The position numbers and the translations under genes were made by a program. Source: Antennarius striatus (Eukaryota; Chordata; Actinopteri; Lophiiformes; Antennariidae). From it: DNA of 64,000 nt. Position 1 is the stretch's first letter. Every line of letters begins with the position of its first letter. The stretch is from positions 5,786,001 to 5,850,000 of the forward strand of contig NC_090781.1 of the NCBI RefSeq assembly GCF_040054535.1, in the 5' to 3' direction. Below the pieces are notes generated by a model. The model had not been told where the DNA came from. It did no database searches and saw only the letters and a list, made by a program, of their open reading frames with translations. Shown here piece after piece: positions 21,801 to 34,400 of the stretch.

Positions 21801-24800
21801 AAATGTTATGTCTTTTAACCAGTGTTTGCAACGTTACCGACGAATATGGGCCGGAACAGATATTGCAAAGCTCACAGTGTAGCTTAGTGAAAGCACACAT
21901 ACAACAAAATCAAGTTTTGGTTGGCAAAATGATCAGTAGCTAATGTGAACGTTACCATAACATTGAATTGACCTGGATTTATTATTACTAGACAATGAAG
22001 GGAAACAGCATGACTCTTAACTGATGACCATACAAAAACCACTCACGCCATAAACACGAAGCACACCTGGTCATCATATTACCAATACAACCAGTTCCAT
22101 TTTGTTTACAAATATATGCATAATCAGGTTTGAATTATGCTGACATTTTTTGTAGCAAAAAGTCAGCATAGTACATTTACATATTCTGCAGTCAAAGAGA
22201 CAAGTAGAGGTACGATTCATCTACCTTTCTAATTAAGGAATCCGGTTGTCTTATTCTACAATGACAAATCAAGTGACCCTCTGTTTTTCTGTTGTCCTTA
22301 AAAGATAATGTCACATGGAGTGTGAACAGTGCCAGTGTGAACACAGCAGTATTTGGTTAACTTTTTGTCTGTGCTTCTGAGGTATTAAAGGGAACATTAT
22401 GAATTGTGACCTGTGTCAAATGGATCAGGTAGTTATGTGACTGATGAACAGAGACTCATAAGTTTGTAATGCAGCAGCATTTTTCAAAGAAGTATTATAT
22501 CAGTATCACTTATACTTTCTTCGACTGTCAATGCAGTCAAGTGCTGCCCTTGACTTGAAAATGTTTTAATCCAGACTAAAGGTAAAAACCTTGAACAAGG
22601 CAGCCATAGCCTGATTCCATAAAAATAATTTTGTCACATAAGAAAAATTTTTGTGATTTACATCAGTGTTTTGGCTTCTTGACCAAAGAAATTGGAGTGC
22701 TGAACTGTGTGTGAATTATGTACATTCCATTTTTATACCGCCGGGAGGAGATCAATTGTTTTAGCATTACATGCTGTCCATTGCACTCATTATGATGATG
22801 TCACCATGATATCATCGCTTCCCACCGATCTGTCTCATGCCAAGTTTAGTAATATCACCTCATCCCATGATCCACAAAACCTACTTCTTGTGTTTAGAAT
22901 ACTGTTTGTTTTCAGTAGTATGTGAGATATCAACAGAACATGTTTCATTACAGCAGATCTAGATCCAGATCTATTTTTAGTCATCATGGAGCTTCTTACC
23001 TTTTACAGCCACATTAAATCTGTGTGATTCACTGTTATCTCAGCTACATATTGATGGTGGTGTCATGTGTCTCTGTTTCTCCTTATCAACCATTCATTGT
23101 CAAAATGCCTGTTAGGTTTTTCCTACTACAGTATGTCCCATATTATAATCCAGATTAGGATTCTGATCTTGATTCTGTAGTCCCTTATGGTGGAACATTA
23201 CAAGCTGTTCATGCCAGAATATTTTTTATTTTGATGGTCTTATTATTATTTTTAGTATGGAAAAAAAATTAATAAAGACCTCACGATGAGAAAAAGAAGA
23301 TCCAGAATCAATATCATCAGCAGAATCCAATCCAAAACACCCCTTCACAAAATTTCACTAGAATCCATTTTCACCTTTTGGAGATACTGTGTGCCCCTTA
23401 CCATCTGATGCCAGCCTCAGTCTGCCACTGATAGAGGTCATGAAAAGTGCCCTGATGATTCCAGCCATATGTCTCAGAAAAAAATAATTGAAATGTGTGA
23501 AAAGTCAAGATTCCCTTGTGGTTGCAGTGATGATGCCGGCAGAAGACAGAAGTTCTACTCTGCAACTCTCCAGCATTTATGTGTGTGAGGCACTGCATTG
23601 TTGGACAAAATTGCACTTACTCATCAAATTGTTTCAGGATTGAGGAAGTTTTTGGGAAATACACACATAAAGATGTATTTATTTGTTCTGTGCTCAGACT
23701 GAAAGCAGAAACAGTTCTTTTTTTCATTTTTAAACCCATCTGTGGGTTTCCTCCTGTTGCCAGTTTGCTTGTCATCAGGGTTGATGATGTTGTGCAACTC
23801 GCAAGCTTGACAAATGCAGAAAAAAAAGAGAAAAAGTACTGTTGTTTCTCATCTTGAGGCAACGTTATGCGTCCTTCCGGACTCGACGCTATGCGGTTAT
23901 AAATAGATGCCTGATAAAGTATGAATGAAGAACAACAAACGGGCTGCACTTGCTGCTTTTATTCACATGTGAGAGGAAGACTGGGAATGGAGGTCAGAAG
24001 CGAGCCATCACCATGTCTGACATGTTGGGAGCTCGTTATTATCATCTGTCCACATTTACTGGATGTCATGTGGCTTCAGGTATTGTTAGGACCACAACCT
24101 GTGCTGAGAGGAGAACAGGATCACTGGCTTTCCGTGTAGCCTCCATTCTAACACTCAACAGCCGCAGGAGTCTGCATTTATCCAGGAGTGCTTTCAACAT
24201 GCCAGTTAGCCTGCCCCCATGGCCATGTCCCGCTTAGAGTCCTCCTGCTCATATGTCACTTACACATGACATATTGGGCTTTTATTACATTCAAGACTAG
24301 CTCAAATGCTGCGGCAAAACCCATCAGCAGTATTTGATAGATCCCCCAATAAGGTTATCACCTTACTACTGAGTGGCAGTAGGAATTTCTGGGTTGGTAG
24401 CGCCTGTGACATTGTAACACGTGCGCTCTCTCTGAGTGGAATTTTGAGTGTGAATGTCCAGCTGTGGTTTCGTGTATCCAGTGACAGGCCAGTACTCCCG
24501 CCAGTTGGGACGTCCCGTTATGCCCATAGGACGGCAATAGTACAGGAGACAGGTGTCAGCAGCCATGTACCTCCAGGCTCCAGACACCAGAACTTAAGTG
24601 TGTTCTGTCAAATGACTGGATGACTGTGGCATGTTTGAACAAGTCTCATGTTATTCAATTCCTGATTGAAACCCTGATCCTCATAAAAATACAGTAGACA
24701 GTCAGAGAACGTATTCCAGAAGGAAAGGACATTCACCCGTTTCTCATTTCTTTTCTCGCATTTTTCAACTATTAAGAATAGATTGGATTACAGATTAGAT

Positions 24801-27800
24801 TGCTGCTGACCCAGATGACATCACTTCCTGTTGAAAGTCACCTCTGGGGCCCTGGGTACGGTTCTCTAATTAATAGCTCTCTGTTCCCAGTAATACATAC
24901 TGAATTATTACAGTGTTTAGCCTACAACCAAGCAGATGTGCAGAGCTCCTGTTATATGTACGGAAATACTTATTTTCGTCAGTTTTGCTGTATAATTTAT
25001 TTTCTGGAAATAATTTTTTTGACGTGTTTCTCCAATTCACTTACACTTCTACCCAAATCTGGAAAACTAGTTAATTGTAACATGCACTGTTTTCGCAATA
25101 CTTCTCAATACCTTCTCGTAATCACACTTAGGTGGCAAAACTTTTCGCTAAACACTATATGAACACAGTAACACACACCATCTAAGCTAACTGTCCCAGA
25201 ACAGTTGGTCTTTGTCATAAGGATGAAGGTTTCAGAAGGTGGAGAGGATGGAAGAGAATCCTGCCCTTGACTGTGTTCTGCAACTGATGGAGCCTTTTCA
25301 CTCCATCTGTCAGATCTCCATCCTGCTGTGGTGGAATGTTTAAAATAAAATACACACACAGCAAACGCAAATGTAATAAAGAAGTTGACAGAGTGGTAGG
25401 GACCATGCAACCTTGATGTTAAGCAGAGTGTTTACTCTTCCTGGACTCAGATGAGTATTGGATAATATGTTATACAAAGATGATATATTAATTTATATTA
25501 TATAATGTATATTATATATTAATATTAATTAATCTTCTTCTTCTTTTCCTTTCGGCTTTTCCCTTCAGGGGTCGCCACAGCGAATCAATTTCCTCCATCT
25601 AACCCTGTCCTTTGAATCCTCTTCTCTCACACCAACTATCTTCATGTCTTCCCTCATTACATCCATAAACCTCCTCTTTGGTCTTCCTCTAGGCCTCCTG
25701 CCTGGCAGTTCAAAACTCAGCATCCTTCTACCAATATATTCACTATCTCTCCTCTGGACATGTCCAAACCATCTCAGTCTGGCCTCTCTGACTTTATCTC
25801 CAAAACCTCTAACATGTGCTGTCCCTCTGATGTATTCATTCCTGATCCTATCCTTCCTGGTCACTCCCAGAGAGAACCTCAGCATCTTCATCTCTGCTAC
25901 CTCCAGCTCTGTCTCCTGTCTTTTCTTCAGTGACACTGTCTCTAGGCCAAACAACATTGCTAGTCTGACCACAGTTTTGTACACCTTTCCTTTCATTTTA
26001 GCTGAAACTCTTCTATCACACATCACACCTGACACTTTCCTCCATCCGTTCCATCCTGCATGTACACACTTTTTCACCTCTTTTCCACACTCTCCATTGC
26101 TCTGGACTGTTGACCCTAAGTACTTAAAATCCTCCACCTTCTTGATCTCTTCTCCCTGTAACCTCACTCTTCCACTTGGGTCCCTCTCATTCACACACAT
26201 GTACTCTGTCTTACTGCGGCTTACCTTCATTCCTCTCCTTTCCAGGACAAACCTCCACCTCTCTAGCTTTCCTCCACCTGTTCCCTGCTCTCACTACAGA
26301 TCACAATGTCATCTGCAAACATCATAGTCCATGGTGATTCCTGTCTAACCTCATCTGTCAGCCTGTCCATCACCATAGCGAACAAGAAGGGGCTCAGAGC
26401 TGATCCCTGATGCAGTCCCACCTCCACCTTGAACTCCTCTGTCACACCTACAGCACACCTCACCACTGTCTTACAGTCCTCATACATGTCCTGCACTGCT
26501 CTAACATACTTCTCTGCCACTCCAGACTTCCTCATACAATACCACAGTTCCTCTCTGGGCACCCTGTCATAAGCTTTCTCCAGATCTACAAAAACACAAT
26601 GCAGCTCCCATTGGCCTTCTCTGTACTTCTCTATCAACATCCTCAAAGCAAATACTGCATCTGTAGTACTCTTTTTTGGCATGAAACCATACTGCTGCTC
26701 ACAAATGTTCACTTCTGCCTTCGTCTAGCTTCCACTACTCTCTCCCATAACTTCATTGTATGGCACATCAGCTTTATTCCTCTGTAGTTGCCACAACTCT
26801 GCACATCTCCCTTGTTCTTAAAAATGGGCACCAGCACACTTCTTCTCCATTCCTCAGGCATCTTCTCACTATCTAAGATCCTGTTGAACAACCCAGTCAG
26901 AAACTCTACTGCCACCTCTCCTAGACACTTCCAAACCTCCACAGGTATATCATCAGGACCGACTGCCTTTCCACTCTTCATCCTCTTCAGTGCCCTCCTC
27001 ACTTCATCCTGACTAATCTTTGCTACATCCTGGTCCACAACAGTCACCTCTTCTAGTCTTTGTTCTCTCTCATTTTCCACGTTCATCAACTCTTCAAAGT
27101 ACTCTTTCCATCTTCCCATCACACTAGTGGCACCTGTCAATAGTTTTTTCCAGATTAAGACTATTATATGACACGTACAACTATTAAATCATTTATCGAT
27201 ATAAAGATAGATAGACCTTTATTTGTCCCACAGTGGGGAAATTCTAATTCTATTCTAATTAATTGGATACATTAATTGAATACTTGATGTAGTGGTTCTC
27301 TCCTGCGCGTTTCAACACATTCAGCTTCTTGTCTCTTTGGACTCGGAAAACTGCGACAGGGAGCTGAAGTGTTGTAGCAGCAGTGTTGACCCTTGGTTCA
27401 AGGAACAACGTGCAACACTGGAGCACAAGGATGTGATTGATGGTTATGGGTGTTGGAGCAGGTTGTAGCTCGCTTGTGTGAGTGGGTGTCGAAATGCATC
27501 CCCTGCCCCTGAAGGATGAATACGCATTCCATTTAGAGGCTGAAGCCGTGAAGCCATTGGTGGATTTGCCTTACAGCTTTTGTACATTCTCACTCAGATG
27601 TACACAAGTATGGATTTGTCACAGCATGAACGAGTGTTTGTTCAAGAGCCTCACAACAGCTAAAATGTGTGTAAAGGAACACTGTCACTGAGAAGCCAGC
27701 ATAAATAATACATTTGATAATTAAGTCAGACTTTTTACAGTAATATTTATAAATACGCATATTTATATATGCTAATATATTTTTAGTACTTTGCCTTTGT

Positions 27801-28365
27801 TTTTTGCAGATAATGCGTTCCAGGAACCATACGTGATTAATGAATTTCACGATAGAGCGACAAACTATTTATTATTTATAGTAATTTAAACATTCATAAC
27901 CCTCCCCATACTGATATTAAACCACTTTCTATCTATATTACCTTTTCCCACACTCTTATTGACTGTCTAATGCACTTTTGTGTCTCACGTAACTCCGAGA
28001 CTCACAGACCTGAGTGCACTTCTGGATGCCCAACCCTAACCCTAACCCTTCACGTTCATTTTTGCTTCTTTCTTTGTTCCAATGATTATGAGTTGGAACA
28101 ATTCTCCCAATAGCATTCAGTAACTTTTCCACAAAACTTTATGCACACAACAATCAAATTTTTCAATTGCTATTTTTTTTAATTATTGTGGCATGTTTGT
28201 TATTTTTAACAGATGTCTATGTCAACACTGCAGTCTCCCCCTGCAGTGTTGACATGGTTACTTATTTCTAAAATGATCTCATTATGAATTAACATCATGT
28301 CACGTTAATCAGGATTACTCTGAAGAAGTAGTGGTTTGCTTGTCAAGATTATCCTATCCTGGTCT

Positions 28366-28401
<36 letters not shown>

Positions 28402-31400
28402 CACGCGTGCCCCTTCATATGTGCATGTCTATAATGCAAATCCTTTTCTGGGTGATCAAGTAGCCTGAGTGCCTGCCCCTTGAGATAATGTCTTTAGATG
28501 TACGTGCAGACACGCAACGCCTACAGGAGCAGAACAACACATGATCCATTATAAGAGCAAGTAACACTGAAAGCTTTCATTTACATTATTAACATTGGAC
28601 ATAGAATTCTGTCTCATTCCAAAGTCTTCACATCTTTATGAAGCAAAAGAAAATACAAGCACACTTAAGATGTGTACATTGTAAGGGCTGAAGATACTGT
28701 GCAGTATTGGGACAGTGCTATGGATGACTGGATGGTATTTACTTGAAGTCTGTCACCCCACCTTAATCAAACGGTTTGAGTCAGTATCGGCGTCAGGGAA
28801 CACCTGTGCCAAACATCATGCGGTTAGAGATTTGTTCAGTTGAAAATACACCAACTCACACAATAAAAACAGATTTTGAGCCCCCCTACATTTCAATTTT
28901 CCAAACATTTATTTATTTTTGTCTGCTTAATAATAAAATCTGCAAGACAACCTGGAAATTAAAATACAAAATCTACAATCCAGTCCCAGTAGTTCATGAC
29001 TTACCAACAAAAGTATTATTTTCCATATCTGTTTTTGGTATAGATTTAAGTTCTTGTTTTTCAGAAATACATTAAATCTGTTTGGATGACTGAACCTGCA
29101 TCATCTTGGCAACAAAAGCCAAAACTTTTACGTAGTTGGTTCATTTTTTACTTGGATTTAAACTGACTACAATCAACAATGCCAAAAATCAGTGTGTTCC
29201 AGATTTTTCTTTCATCAAGGACTATGCCATATTACATGATAAATTAAAGAATGTAGAAAAACTTCCTATGCAATATTATAGAATTCTAGAAGCAACCCTG
29301 CAACTTTCTTTTTTTTTTCAGAATCATACCAAACTTTAATTGGGTCTCTTCTTAACCGTGAAACATCTTCATACCAAGTTTGACAGAAACACAGTCAGTA
29401 GATTTAGCATAAATCAACAACATTAACAATTTTTAAAAAATATTTGAACATACTGTTTTTGTTTAAGGTTGCCCATTGTGAAGCATCATCTGGTTCATAG
29501 ACTTGACCCAATAAGTTTTTTTCTTCCACTTCTGTCCTGCCTTGAATTGGTTTCCTCAAAGGAAGGCCTTCTCTAAATTTTGTTCTGTCAATCTCTGGCC
29601 AACCACTTTGTTGGCCTTTTCCTCACAAAACCGCTTTAATTGTCCAACAAAAGGCAAGAACAGACTGTCGCCGCCTCCATTTTGAAGGTAAAGTTATTTT
29701 ATCTTTTAAACGAGGAAGGAAGCTGATGGAAAATGAGGGAGGAAACACACAAAGGAAGGACGTTATTTAGTGTGTGTTTGAATTTGGCCCAGCTGTGTGT
29801 TTTTTCTCTGCTGCTGTGCTCTGAGGCTTCGGTTAAGAGATGTTAAAAATAAAAGCCTTGTTCAACAACCCTTATTCTGGCTCCTCAGAAGTCAAAATAG
29901 TTATGGCAGAGTCCTGGTGTCTATGTAAACTTTGAGACATTTGAGGAGTGTCTGTTTCTTATGGGTACTTTGTGTTCCTTTCCATCCTCTGTGTGGTTTC
30001 AGGCTCAGGTGGCATTTCTACAGGGCGAGAGGAAAGGTCAAGAGAATATGAAGCAGGACCTGGTGAGGCGGATCAAAATGCTGGAGTATGCCCTCAAACA
30101 AGAGCGGTGAGACAAATGTCCCTGTGTCCTTGACATGTTAAACATTCACTATCAAATTTCATTGCTGAAATTTGATAGTGAATTTTTTTTTCTTGCGTTT
30201 GCTCCAAATGCTACCCTCATATGGCCTTTGTTGGGGTTACAGGGCTAAGCACCAGAAGCTAAAGACAGGAAACGACCAGAGTCCTGGAGAAAAGAAACCG
30301 GACATCGAGGCGGACCAACGTACGTTTAACCAGTGTTACTTGGAGTTATTATAGCCTCACCCTGTTGTTTCTTATAAGCACCTTTTCTTTTAGAGCTTCT
30401 GAAATGTTTCTGTTATTCTGCTTATGCCTTGCCGTTGCCTAACTTTTATCCAATCTTTTGTCTGTAGTTCCAAATGGGCCAGCCGAGTCAGACTCTGAAC
30501 CAGCCAATCAGATGTCCTGGAAGGAGGGGCGTCAGCTACTACGCAAGTAAGTCCTGTCATCTCAGTATCATGCTAAAGTGTTTTAGCAAGCGCTTAATGA
30601 CTGGTTTGAAGATAATCAAGATTACAAGCATTTCTTTATATGCGTCTTGGTCTATATTAATGCATGTGATTTCCTGTGACTATAGATATCTTGAGGAAGT
30701 GGGTTATTCAGACACCATTCTGGACATGCGGTCTAAACGTGTGCGTTCCCTGCTTGGGCGGAGCAGCCCAGAGGCCAATGGGTCTCCAACCAGTGAAACC
30801 TGTCCAGAGCCAGAGCCCCGGGCAGGTGGAGAGTCGTTGTTGGTCAGGCAGATAGAGGAACAAATCAAGAGGTGAGACGGCAGAAGCAAATTCCCTCCTG
30901 CTCTCTGCTGGTGTTCAACTGAAATAAATGGTAACCCAAAAAATATGCAAAACACTGCATTAGTACTGTAAATTCCACACTATTGGGTGCACTTGAAAAT
31001 ATGTCGTACCTCTGCCCATAATTCACAGGCATCAAGGTGTTGTAATGTGAGATATTTACTCCAAAGATTTTTAAAAATTTTAACTGCTGCTTTTTCTGTA
31101 ACACGGCAGTAAATCAACAGTGCTATCTCCAATGTCTTGCCATCAATTCTTTGATGCCAAGCCTACTTGCAGCAGCTGTTTCCTATTTAAACAGCCAGAT
31201 AGATTGCTGTTAACTTAAAGCTGCATCATATGGCTTTCTTTTCATGTTTCCTATCATAAGGGTGTGCATGATGTGCACAATTTGTCCAAAACACAACCAC
31301 CCTGCGGTAGTCTTCTACGCCGCATTATCCCTTCTACCTGTATGTCTTTCTCTTGCTCTTCCTGCTGGAGAAAAGCTCTCCCTTGAGGCTGTTAGTACAT

Positions 31401-34400
31401 AAAATCAACAACATTAACAATAGATTAACCCAATTGTTGTTTACACTGCATGGTTCAAAGCGGATGGAGAAAGTAGTGGCTTGTAGTCCGGAATTAACGG
31501 TAAAGCCAAAGATTTAATTTGTTTTTAGTTCTATTATTGAATAAATTATTAGTGAGAATTCTTCATGTTAATACTGACACCATAGACTCTTCAATCTTGT
31601 ACCAGTCTTTATAGTCTGTCTGTTATCTAGTTGTCTTTTCACTGACATTTTGGTTCAGTGGACTAAGACTTGAGATGGCAAACACAAAGATATCTGACAC
31701 AAAGCATGGAGGACATTTTGTGGGTTGGTTCTGGTCATGTTGTAAATTCCAACAAATCACAAACCCTAATTAGTGGCCAGTTTAACCACAGTCTTTCACT
31801 TATTAGAGTATTTCACAATATCCCAGTTAAATACTAGGTTATCGCATAGAATTGCTGTGCAGTAGTTTAAAATAGTAGTTTGACTGCAATCTGTTGTTGG
31901 ACAGTGCTGTGAATAAAATGTAGAGTATCTAGTGTCTATAGTATTGTTTTAGGTAGAGGATAAATTTGATCTACTACATATAAAATGTTCAATTGGCAAT
32001 AATGTAGTTTTACTTAGTACACTCACCACGCTGTTCACAGTGGACTAATTTAATTCTTTCGTTTAGTTGAGAGCTGAGTCAGCTTTGTGAATTGCACCCA
32101 TGTGCACTTCTCTGGACGAGGAGGAATGTGATGACAGCCAAATAATAGCAGATCCTTGTTTGAGAAGTCCAAACAACAGAAAATATACTGTAGGTATCTG
32201 ATAGGCATTTACATCTTTACTGTTTGGAAATATTAAAACTGGGAGAAGTTTATCCAAAGATTTGTTGTTTTAAAGCTCTTAATATTCTATTTATAAAAAT
32301 AGGTAATTGCTACACTACTGACCATGGATACACTTTAAACATTCTAGTATAGTACAGTTCAGTTGAGGTAATGCAGCCTCAATCTGTAATTAGTTGTCCT
32401 TAATGCTTCCATTTTTGCAGGAACGCTGGCAAAGAAAGCTCTAAGGAACGTCTGGGTGGATCGGTGCTCGATAAGATTCCTTTCCTACATGGCTGTGAGG
32501 ATGATGATGAAGACGACAGTGACGAGGAAGATGACTTCCAGGGCATAGCCACCGACTGTATCGATGGACCCCGCAAGAACAAGAAGTCTCGTGTAAAGGT
32601 TTGATCAGTGGTTCCAAGATGAAACAATACATAAGAACCGATCACAGGCGTGACTTGAGTTTCCTTGATCTACTCTCATTTTTCCAGATGGGTTCGGAGC
32701 CCATGACCACAGACCTGGACCCGGAGGATGAGGAGGACGAAGACGACTCGGAAGATGCCCTCAATGAATTTGACTTCTTGGGCTCGGGGGAGGATGGGGA
32801 GGGGGCGGGAGAGGCCCGGATCTCAGGGGACGGCCGGGAGTTAGGTACGATGTTTCCGTAGCAAAATCCATTAGCACGTTCACTGTCATACTCATCACCA
32901 CCAGTGCACCTGGTGATGATGATTCTTTTGTTTTTGCCTCTCTTCTTGGCAATAAAACTAATGTCTTCTTTCCACCCACCTGCCTCTCTGTCCTGTTTGA
33001 CTACCTGTCAGTCTGTGACTTATATTTTTGTCATCTCTGGGGGTAGATCTCATCTACTTTTTATAGTCAGAGGTCATTTTGTCTTGCCAGGTTTTGTATT
33101 TTTTCCCCCTACATTTCATCCTTTGAGCCATTTTCATATCTGTGCATTATCTTTGCAAAATGATATTTTTATAATGTTGTGTTTATGAAGTGAAAGAATG
33201 AAGTCTTTACTTTTTGCCTCCATTTACATCCATTTGTCCATCCCCTGCTTCACTGCATGACTGGATGTTTGTGTCTCCTCTTTCTGGGTTCAGAGAACCA
33301 CAGGAACAAGTTACAAGGCATGATGTCAGACTTCCCTCCTAAACCCGCTTCACCCCCCTCTGTATCGGGACAGACTCGCTCCGGGGAAGGTAAGACTCCC
33401 CCTCCCGGTATGCCCCGTAGAAAAACATACTCTTCTCTCTCATATCCTTCTCCCAATGAATGACTTGAATCTCAAATTTAGCTCCTGTTTGTCTGATTCC
33501 CATTTAATGACCCGCGTAGGCTCACGTATAGTTATTCGTACAACTGTAAATATTTCCTCTGGTACACAGTGTGGGAGTAAGAATTGACAGGATGGAGTCT
33601 TGCCAGTTAGTTGATAGTATCTCTAATGTTTTACATTTTTAAAGTTGGAGGTTGTATTTATTGGACGTTGAGTCAGTAACTCTCACTCTTTTCCACGTCC
33701 CACCTGCAGGTGGTGCTCTGGGTTTCTCATCTGACGTATTCATTATGGACGCTGTTGGAGGAGGGGACATGAATCTGGGCGAGCTGGCTGATCTCACTGT
33801 TGCTAATGACAATGATCTCTCCATGGATGTAAATACACTCCCAAACAATACATAGATATCCACCCCTTACGTATGAGCAATCAAAATGGTTGATTCTGAA
33901 CTTGAGTATGTTTTCTGTTAGATTCAGGACAGCCGAGACGAGTTCAAGAAGACGTGGAACCCTCGTTTTACACTGCGCAGCCACTTTGATGCCATTCGAG
34001 CTTTGACCTTTCACCCCAGCCAAGCTGTGCTGCTCACAGGCTCAGAGGATGGAACATTAAAACTGTGGAACCTCAACAAGGCCATGCACTCAAAAAAGTA
34101 AGAACTGCAGCATCCACAGGGAGTTCCACAAGGCAAATGGATTGTCAATTCATTCATCACTTTTTATATCTCATACCAAATAACAGTTGGAGAAATATGA
34201 TAAAATAAATCCATAATAAAAGAATGGTATTATGAATGAATGCAGGGATTATACTTTAAAGATTGTCCCTCCTCAGGAATGCAGCGTTGGATGTTGAGCC
34301 CATCTACACATTCAGAGCACACAGGTAAGTTCAATCTGTGGTACCTGCAGGTTAAATGGGAAAGAAACTGACATTCATAATTTCAAAAATATATTACAAC

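Larger units (their letters stand above)
21798..30002 (+). other. strn4: strn4 intron 1
   Basis: An 8.2-kb intron. It contains RTE LINE copy D (25530-27144), a short LINE tail near 27204-27255 and a GT microsatellite at 28368-28400. No other exon or RNA gene was recognised. Confidence 0.85.

Noticed and set aside
28029..28050. CCCTAA repeats resembling telomeric DNA
   Set aside because: Only two to three units; too short to call an interstitial telomere.
29685..29700. Possible alternative strn4 first exon ending at tttgaag|gtaaag
   Set aside because: A donor-like word alone; no conserved coding sequence or evident start, and the CpG-rich exon at 21480 already supplies the STRN4 N-terminus.
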